Source: Rhodeus uyekii
Taxonomy: Eukaryota; Chordata; Actinopteri; Cypriniformes; Acheilognathidae
Assembly (NCBI GenBank): GCA_037043235.1
Contig: JAWRVZ010000004.1
Location: 1,454,001 to 1,518,000 of the forward strand
Reading direction: 5' to 3'
Length of the DNA: 64,000 bases
In this document: positions 56,564 through 64,000 of the stretch, in pieces
Numbering within the stretch: position 1 is the stretch's first letter
How the letters are laid out: each line of letters opens with the position of its first letter
The notes under the pieces: generated by a model
Seen by the model: the letters and a program-made list of their open reading frames with translations, nothing else
What the model was told of the DNA's origin: nothing
The model's database searches: none
Position numbers and translations under genes: made by a program

Positions 56564-58978
56564 ATGCATTTAAAAAGTGCACTAGTATTCATTTACATAC
56601 TTGTGCACTTGCACTGGAGCTGCACTAAAGATGTATGCCCACCAGGTAAAGACTGCAAAAATACAGACGTCTATGACAAAGGTGTAACCGCAATCCCACA
56701 AAAACTGAAAGATGGAGCCAATGAAATTTTTTTTATAGAGAGTGACATTACTGTCATACCAAAAGGAGCTTTTTCTAAAAACCCTCAGTTAAAGAAAATC
56801 GAATTTCTCGGTACTTCAACTACATCCATAGAGGTTGGAGCCTTTGAGGGTTTACCTGATCTCACAACCATTGAGATATCTAGCACAAATGTGACATCAT
56901 TACCTGTGGGTATTTTTAAAGATCTTATCAACCTTGAAAAACTTGTTTTAAAAAATAACAAAATCCACAGCCTAGAAAATGGGTTATTTGATGATTTAAA
57001 AAACCTTAAAGACCTACATCTACATACGAATGAGATCAGCTCCATTGAGGAAGGGACATTTGATAGTTTAGGCAATCTCGTACTTCTTCATCTTGCAAAA
57101 AACAAACTTCGTTCTGTATCAACATCTCTTTTTTCCAAACTTGAGAACTTGCAGATTTTCAGGCTCTATGAAAACCAGCTGACATCTATGCCTGATGGGA
57201 TTTTTGATAATCTCCCTGATCTGACAGAGATAAACTTGCAAGGCAACAAAATTTCATTTCTACAAGCAAATTTGTTTTCACACAATAAAAAAATATCCAA
57301 ACTTTATTTGGACCACAATCTTTTAACTGAACTGCAGCAAAATCAATTTGATGGTTTGCCTTCGTTAAAGATTCTAACTCTGAATAACAATCAACTCATG
57401 AGTCTTCCTACTGTCCTTTTTGGAGGAATGCCAAACATGACTGATTTGAGTCTAAGCCATAACAATCTCACAGACTTACCACATGGAGTTTTCAGCCCAC
57501 TTAAGAACCTCAAAAAGTTAGACCTTTCATCAAATCAGTTTTCAATGATATCTGGAGACTTCTTTGAAGGTCTTGACATATTGACTGAGCTGAATCTTCA
57601 AAATAACAATATAAAGTCATTAAAACAAGAAGACTTTGAAAAACTTAAGTCTCTATCAACACTTAAATTGGGAAATAATAAACTTCAAAGCCTTCCTGGA
57701 GATGTTTTTGACGCTCTTCCTAAACTCAGTAAACTATACCTTTCCAAGAACCCATGGAAGTGTGACTGTAACCTGTTGCCATTCTTTGAATGGATAAAGA
57801 ACAACAAGGACAAGATTAAATCAAAACCTTCAGAAGTTTGTGAGTCCCCAAAAAACCTGGAAAATCAACCAATATCCTCTTTAACTGAACAGCAATTAAT
57901 ATGCCTCACAACTTCACCAACTACCACAATTGTCTCAACAACAAAGTTAACCTCAACAACAGCAGCGCCAACAACAACTACTGCTTTACAGACAACAACT
58001 ACACCTAGTCCAACAACAATAGCAGTAACATCTCAAACAACTACAACACAGACAACCACAACTTTGCTTCTAACTACAACCACACCTACCACCATTGCTA
58101 CGACAACAGCTCTGAAGACTTCATCATTCCCCACCACGATATCAACAACTACGCTTCAACCAACTACTGCCACCCTGACAACTACATCATTCCCCACCAC
58201 GATATCAACAACTACGCTTCAACCAACTACTGCCACCCTGAAAACTACATCATTCCCCACCACGATATCAACAACTACGCTTCAACCAACTACTGCACCC
58301 CTGACAACTACATCAGTCCCCACCACGATATCAACAACTACACTTCAACCAACTACTGCGACCCTGAAAACTACATCAGTCCCCACCACAATGCTAACAA
58401 CTACACTTCAACCAACTACTGCCCCCCTGACAACTACATCCGTCCCCACCACGATATCAACAACTACACTTCAACCAACTACTGCCCCCCTGACATTAGT
58501 CCTTACTAGTACTTCTATAACAACAGTACCATCAACAACTGCCCATATGACTACACTGGCTCCCAAAACATCAACAATTGTGACAACTTCAGCGACTACT
58601 ACTATATCAATCCCCACCACTAGTACAAGTCCAAAAACAACAACCACCAGTTTACCACCCAGCACAACTTCAGAGACAACGGAAACTTTTCTCACCACAC
58701 ATAGCAGTTTTATCTGCACTGGCTCTCCTCAGCCTACTCTCTCAAGACCTACTCCCAGCCGCCAGTACTCATCATGCAAGGAAATGATGATATATTACAC
58801 TATAATGCTTTTGGTGGAAATCTGCTGTACTCTGGTGATGGCCAAATTCACTTATTCGCTATACTGTACTCTGGGGCAAAGGGAGAGATTGCACACACAG
58901 GTTAACCTGACTCACTTCTCCTATATTAAGTCAATTATGCTCAGACCAGTCGAAGAGACAGAGACTGTAGCTCTGTAA
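56564..58978 (+). CDS. LRR-mucin type I membrane glycoprotein, intact (804 aa)
   Basis: The ATG at 56564 is chosen because a splice acceptor ends at 56559 and a signal peptide follows (about 1-19). Then: Cys-containing N-cap, about 14 LRRs (about 45-393), C-cap with NPWKCDC plus two later Cys (about 394-446), a Thr/Ser/Pro stalk of about 260 residues with six 21-residue repeats, a juxtamembrane region with two Cys, a membrane helix (about 743-763, MLLVEICCTLVMA) and a tail of about 40 residues ending ETVAL. Ectodomain, mucin stalk and short tail recall platelet GPIb-alpha/GPV; LRR sequence also resembles LRRC15. Location beside an lrrc15-like gene fits a GP5-LRRC15-type cluster. Role as an adhesion receptor is inference. 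A Glu lies in the membrane helix where copy A has Ala. Confidence 0.88.
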   Translation: MHLKSALVFIYILVHLHWSCTKDVCPPGKDCKNTDVYDKGVTAIPQKLKDGANEIFFIESDITVIPKGAFSKNPQLKKIEFLGTSTTSIEVGAFEGLPDLTTIEISSTNVTSLPVGIFKDLINLEKLVLKNNKIHSLENGLFDDLKNLKDLHLHTNEISSIEEGTFDSLGNLVLLHLAKNKLRSVSTSLFSKLENLQIFRLYENQLTSMPDGIFDNLPDLTEINLQGNKISFLQANLFSHNKKISKLYLDHNLLTELQQNQFDGLPSLKILTLNNNQLMSLPTVLFGGMPNMTDLSLSHNNLTDLPHGVFSPLKNLKKLDLSSNQFSMISGDFFEGLDILTELNLQNNNIKSLKQEDFEKLKSLSTLKLGNNKLQSLPGDVFDALPKLSKLYLSKNPWKCDCNLLPFFEWIKNNKDKIKSKPSEVCESPKNLENQPISSLTEQQLICLTTSPTTTIVSTTKLTSTTAAPTTTTALQTTTTPSPTTIAVTSQTTTTQTTTTLLLTTTTPTTIATTTALKTSSFPTTISTTTLQPTTATLTTTSFPTTISTTTLQPTTATLKTTSFPTTISTTTLQPTTAPLTTTSVPTTISTTTLQPTTATLKTTSVPTTMLTTTLQPTTAPLTTTSVPTTISTTTLQPTTAPLTLVLTSTSITTVPSTTAHMTTLAPKTSTIVTTSATTTISIPTTSTSPKTTTTSLPPSTTSETTETFLTTHSSFICTGSPQPTLSRPTPSRQYSSCKEMMIYYTIMLLVEICCTLVMAKFTYSLYCTLGQRERLHTQVNLTHFSYIKSIMLRPVEETETVAL
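58129..58494 (+). repeat. 63-bp coding VNTR, about 6 units
   Basis: Same unit as 5214-5705. Units here differ more from each other (TLKTT, TTMLTTT and SFP variants) than those of copy A. Confidence 0.95.
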
Positions 58979-61514
58979 TTTTTTTCTTGATCCTTGGCCA
59001 ATGAGTTTTTGACTACCATTGATGCTGAAGACAAGATTAATAACTTTACTGCTTTCATTTCATAACCATGTACAGTGGAGTCCACAAGCCTGTATTTACT
59101 ATTGTTATTTAATGCTTTTCTATTTAAAAAAAATAGAGTGGTGACATCCCATATGTATACACACGTGTCACGTTTTGCATTATTATATGATATGATGATA
59201 CGATCACCCATTAACAGTAGCATACATACATACATACACACATACATACATACATACATACATAAATACAAGTGTGTGTGTTTGTGTTTAATTAATATAT
59301 TATATATTTTAACCATTTAAATGAAAAGCTTACATTTCAAAATTCTTAAAAATGTTTGAAAAATTACCCTTTTACAGGAGTAATCAAACTGATTGTGTCA
59401 AAAGATTGTGTGTGGGTGTATCCTATTTTAAAGATCAAAAGCAAGGCATTGTTACCCGATTCTTTTGAGATGCCATTAAAACAATAGACTAAATAAGAAG
59501 AGCTAGAATGAAGCATTTAGGCCTCACTGGCTGAGCGCAAACTTAAATGTATGAAATACAAATATTTCTCTAGATGCATACATACAAATTGTACTCAATA
59601 ATAATAATTGTATGTGTACTCTATGTTGATAATAAAGTAAGTTAAATTGTGTTATGATAGAATTATTTTATGTTGGTGTCTTATGTCTCCAGTGTGGCAT
59701 TTCTTCACCTATATGACAAATTACCTTTGGCAAACTAAGTGTGTCCAAACTTATGTGGTGTATATATTTTACAATGGAGTACAAGCATACTGTAGATATA
59801 CAAGTGTGAGGAGTTGGGTTAGTTCATAACCTTTGAGCTGCAGGTTGTTGCATTAAGCAATTATTTGCAGTTCATTTATCAAATGTAAGCAATCTTGACC
59901 AAGTATCCTTAAAATAAATAGTTTTCTTTAGTTCTTTTGTTGTTATTATTATTGTTACAAGATGCTTTTGAGAGGCTAAATAAGATGCATCATTTGCTGA
60001 CTGCAAAATTAATTACATTAAATATTTATTATAGGCATTTAGTTATTTGGACTTTTTGATTTATGCTTGCAAATGGAATTTGTTTTTATTAAATCGCTTC
60101 AGAAAATTAGCAAGAACGTATTTTCTGGGATGTGTTTTGAGTTTTCCAGTTAATTTTGTTTATTTATTCAAAACAGAAGAAGTGCACTCCACTGTCAACC
60201 ACTAGAGATCAGTATTGCCACATTTATTCTGCTTTCCTCCATAATTCCTGGCCTCTTCAAACAGTGACTTGTTTAATCTTTTAACTTTTTAAATTATTAT
60301 TATTATTTTTGCTTATTTCTTTTTAAAATGGAAAATGTCCTCGGTGTAAAGAAAAAACGTTTGCATGAACGTGTGGAACATTTGTGCCATATTACAATGT
60401 AATAAATGCTTTAAAAAATAATAATCATAACGCATCACTAGATGACGATATGACCAAACGTCAATTTGTGTATAGACGGTTGAAAATTTCTGCGACTGAC
60501 ATTATTACTATTTTATTCATTTCATTAATCCAGTTAATATTTGTTAAAATGTACACAACTTACAAAATAAAGATTTGGTAAATCGAATTAAGAAAAATTA
60601 TGTGGCATTGTTGTTTTACAAAGCAAACAAACAGCTCAACACTTTGTTCCACACCTGCTTTGTTTCTACACTTTGTTTTCTGCACCTGAATTTTAGAAGT
60701 AGGCCTATAGAAATTTAGATGGGAGATTATATTCCCATATAATTACTAAAAAAAAAAACTTTTCTCACAAAGTCACTATGCATCATGACTATTAGTGAGT
60801 CATATATTCAGCCAGTGAAAGAGCCTTGGGTAAGAAATAGGAATGTCCAATATGGGGTTTTCATCATTTTCATAATGAACATGCATAATTGATATTTGTA
60901 CTGTTCAAACTATACTTGAACAGACTATTTAAATGAAAATAATTGTTTCATTTGTAGGTTTAAGAATCGTTCATAGAACATCTGAGCACTCTGGAATGTT
61001 ACTAAAATAAAATGTTTGACACTTTAAGGTGTCATGAGTTCTCATAGATTGAGAGGAACAACTACATTCAGAGAGACCGTGTAGAATTGCCATGGTGATG
61101 TAAGGTGGTATTTTGCCATGGTGATGGCTATATAATGCATATATTTTATCCAGCCATGGTGAAATAAAATGAAAAGAAAAAAGCTTTAGCGTCTCAGCAG
61201 CAAAACAGTTTCGTTTTTTATTATGCAAATCACATTGACTAAAAAGCATTTCAGATGCAAAACATAAATTGATTAATTAAATTATTTCAGAGGTTTACAA
61301 TTTAAAGGAAAGGAATTAAGCTCTCGTGAGGACCTATGAATTGTCAGGAAAGAACTTGGATTTTATGGACATTTTTAATTTGTTTGCAACTGTTTGTGTT
61401 CTTCTTTTTTAATTTAGAAAAATTAAGAATATAAATCAAAGGATCTCTTGACTAGATTCTTGACCAACTTAGAAAATATATTATTCATAAAATACAATTT
61501 CAGCATGCTTTATG

Positions 61515-61515
<1 letters not shown>
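58979..61515. other. 3' flank of copy B, no gene
   Basis: Matches 6201-8764. It has a short interrupted (TACA)n tract at 59221-59270. Near 59122-59145 the sequence differs from arm A (a poly-A-rich segment). No gene. Confidence 0.6.

Positions 61516-61552
<37 letters not shown>
61516..61552. repeat. (AT)n microsatellite (arm B)
   Basis: Shorter counterpart of 8765-8833. Confidence 0.95.
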
Positions 61553-61554
<2 letters not shown>

Positions 61555-62102
61555 AACAGCAAAAAAAATCTGACAAAATAGTGAATGTTTAAATTTTTCT
61601 TACATGTCCCAAGACCAAATGAAGACTTTCCAATTAACCAATTACCAGGCCAAATTGCAGTCTCCTGGGGAGGGGTTAAGGAGTGAGAGCAGTCTCTCTC
61701 GTTCTCCACCACCATGCTCACGGTCTAATCAAGTTATCATATCAACAAATCTCTCATCAGGGGCCCATGTATGACACCAGCAGAAAGAGAGGCCATTCGA
61801 CGCCTAATTTCCAGCAGCAGGGCGCTGATTCTCGCCTGCCAGGCGGGGTGAAAAGTACCTGCAGACCCCAGACGAGCTGCCCTCACCATCCTGCTGGGAG
61901 AGCACTCATGCTGGGCACAACAGTGCACTCTCTCCCTGTGTCTTGACTGGAAGGGGGGGTAGTAGCATCATAGAGAGACAGGAGGAACGTTATTTGGCAA
62001 CATACACAAAGAACAGGGTGATCACAATGCAGTGATCATGCAGTGTTGAAGGGAATTGAGGGACCTCCTATGGCCGCAAGAGGGGCTTTAGGGTCAGAGT
62101 TT

Positions 62103-62231
62103 TTAGGGCTGGAGTGGTGCGTCTCTGAAGAGGTTAATGTACTGGTTATGTGGGGTCAGGGTGCAGGCTTCACGGCAGTACATCACCAATGACAGCCCCT
62201 CAGAGCCATGACTGAAGCTGAAGGCTCTGAT
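62103..62231 (-). other. Possible terminal coding exon, arm B
   Basis: Same candidate as 9383-9511: acceptor ccttcttaccccag, 42 open codons and TAA on the minus strand. Here the sequence upstream of the acceptor is uninterrupted because the hAT is absent. Product not recognised. Confidence 0.3.
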
Positions 62232-62985
62232 CTGGGGTAAGAAGGCTTGTTTTAAAGTCTATTGTATTGTAACCCTGAGGTCAGATCTTAAAATGTGTGG
62301 TCAGAATGATAATGTGGAATAGAAGAAGACACTCATTTGGAATAATGTACTAGCAGACGTAATTATGTCTCCTTTATTTTATATTATATGGAATATAAAA
62401 ATATAGGTTAACCATGATTCAAATGAGGGGTAAAAACAAGGCTTTATGCAGGCAATTTACAAACGCTTATAGACCTGTGCGATGACTGATTATTCAGCCA
62501 AAGTTAAGCTGTGTAGTTCATTCCCTGGCTTTCAATGAGATGTTTATGTTCTGCTGGCTGATGAGCCATGTGGGCATGAAGTTTGGAACTCCCGGTGCTA
62601 ACACGGGATGTCAAGATAAGAAAGTGAAGGAGAGATCTGGCTTAAAGCATGAGTGAATGTTTGACATACTCTGTCTTCAAGCATCCAGTCCCATGATGAA
62701 ATGCTATACATGTGCAGTGCACACATAGACAGGCCTTTTACACATTATATAAAACTGCAAGAGCAGGTAAAACATAGCAGTAATGTCACAGTGAATAGTT
62801 CTGTTCATTGTCAGCGGTGTTGAGGAAAGTACTTTGAAATTGTATCTTGTCAAGCACTAAACTATTCATAATGTACCGCATTCAAAAGCTGTTAGCTTTT
62901 CAAACACAATCTACTAATAAGATACTTTTAACGTATGAGCTACTATAATTTGCTAACTACTTTTTAACTATAGTACAGTAGTGCT

Positions 62986-64000
62986 AAAGCATGAAACATA
63001 CAGTAACTGTTTTGGGGTCTATGGGGTGGGATGTAAAAGCACTTTTTAGGACCAAATGTAATAGTTAATACTAAATTATATTGTTGCTTCATTTTGCTTT
63101 TTTAAGGACTATTCAAACGTCATAAAATCATGATATTCCATTGGCAGTCCTAGTTTTTCATTTATGTTTTATTTTATTATAGTTTATGCATCTATTACTT
63201 GAATAGTGAGTAGAAAAAATACAGTCAACCTGTTACAAAGTGATGTTTTTTTGCATTAATTCAGTCAAAACATGTAAAAGGGCACAAAACATTTGTTGAG
63301 GCTGGAATTAATGGGTAATACACTCTAATCAACTCTTAATAACTCGTGCAAGACTCGATTACTCCGTGATATCATTGTGGTTCTTCAGATTAAGCAGCTT
63401 TTTCTGTCACACTTATTTGCATGTCTTCTCATGTGCGTATACATAAATTTTTAACGAGTGCTTTGTTTAAAATGTTTTTACTTTACAGAATACAAAAAAA
63501 AATGATTTCAGTGTTTCTGCAGATGTACTTTTTGCCACCACTAGATCTGCCTCTCACTTGTTCTTTAGATTCATGAAATCTACGCCGATATGAATTGTTT
63601 TGTTTTGGATATGTTGAAAAGGCCAAATTGGACAACTGAATGGAATTAGCCTTTCCGAACAAATTCCACTTAGTGTTAAGAGCCTCTTTTTTGATGATGT
63701 TTCTCTAGTTCTCATCTCCTCTTGACCAGATGCACTGAAAGGGATAGGCCAGGTATAGTGAAAGCCCAGTGGGGGACTGCAGAAGTGGGGTGACCCTTAA
63801 CCCTGGTGCTCACATTATTCTTGTTGGACGGAGGCCACTGAGGCAGCCAAGGCTGCCTGCTGATCCCCACAATACAGCCCTTTCCCCTGGCCATGGTTGG
63901 CAGAAAGACCCCCTGGAGCTCTAGTCACCATCTAAAGGCCTTTCAGCACGGTCCGGCTGGCCAGGGCCAAGTACCCGAGTGGAGGGGGAATGGCAGAAAG
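62986..64000. other. Unique flank right of arm B
   Basis: AT-rich to about 63650, then GC-richer to the window end with ggcagaaag-type motifs repeated (63898 and 63991). An open minus-strand frame at 63712-63894 shows no family features. It could be the edge of another repeat or gene. Confidence 0.4.

Larger units (their letters stand above)
53400..62985 (+). repeat. Segmental duplication, arm B
   Basis: Counterpart of 130-12618 (see there). Arm B keeps both empty hAT target sites and shorter microsatellites. Its LRR-mucin frame is intact. Confidence 0.93.

Overview
This is vertebrate genomic DNA, almost certainly from a cyprinid-type teleost fish. It is AT-rich and repeat-dense, with intron-bearing genes and no bacterial features. 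It carries typical fish mobile DNA: a Ty3/gypsy element of Gmr1 type, DIRS-like elements, a chromovirus fragment, and hAT, Tc1 and Tigger transposons. It also carries a fold-back repeat (2882-3196, 55777-56092) ending in a sequence I know as very common in zebrafish and carp. Species assignment is inference.

The host genes form one family cluster of leucine-rich-repeat (LRR) type I membrane glycoproteins. (1) Copy A, 3643-6200, has 14 LRRs, a Thr-rich mucin-like stalk, a membrane helix and a short tail, but a stalk frameshift ends the ORF at 5112. (2) Copy B, 56564-58978, is its near-identical intact paralogue (804 aa). (3) An lrrc15-like gene, 45788-47452 (554 aa), is intact. (4) A third family copy is wrecked: its 5' flank and exon 1 lie at 48845-52630, and its remnant coding exon, without LRRs, lies at 54919-55310 with a twin at 1689-2085. 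All share one layout: a short non-coding first exon, an intron in the 5'UTR, and the whole coding region in one exon. Mammalian GP5 and LRRC15 have a comparable layout and lie in one cluster, so copies A and B may be platelet-glycoprotein-V-like; this is inference.

Layout: 130-12618 is one arm of a large segmental duplication whose other arm is 53400-62985. Arm A later received a 331-bp hAT MITE just upstream of the copy A promoter and a 2.36-kb hAT that itself holds a 1.13-kb hAT. Arm B has the empty sites. Between the arms lie a chromovirus 3' end (14079-15976, minus), a DIRS-like remnant (16848-24835, minus) split by a young complete Gmr1-like gypsy element (17776-24063), largely anonymous DNA with Tigger, Tc1 and LTR-like relics (24.8-43 kb), the lrrc15-like gene, and the transposon-loaded remains of the third copy (48.8-55.3 kb).

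Most of the rest is non-coding. No tRNA, rRNA or CRISPR was seen. The strongest points for follow-up are the frameshifted versus intact LRR-mucin paralogues and their VNTR stalk, the nested transposons that order events in time, and the apparently recent Gmr1-like element.
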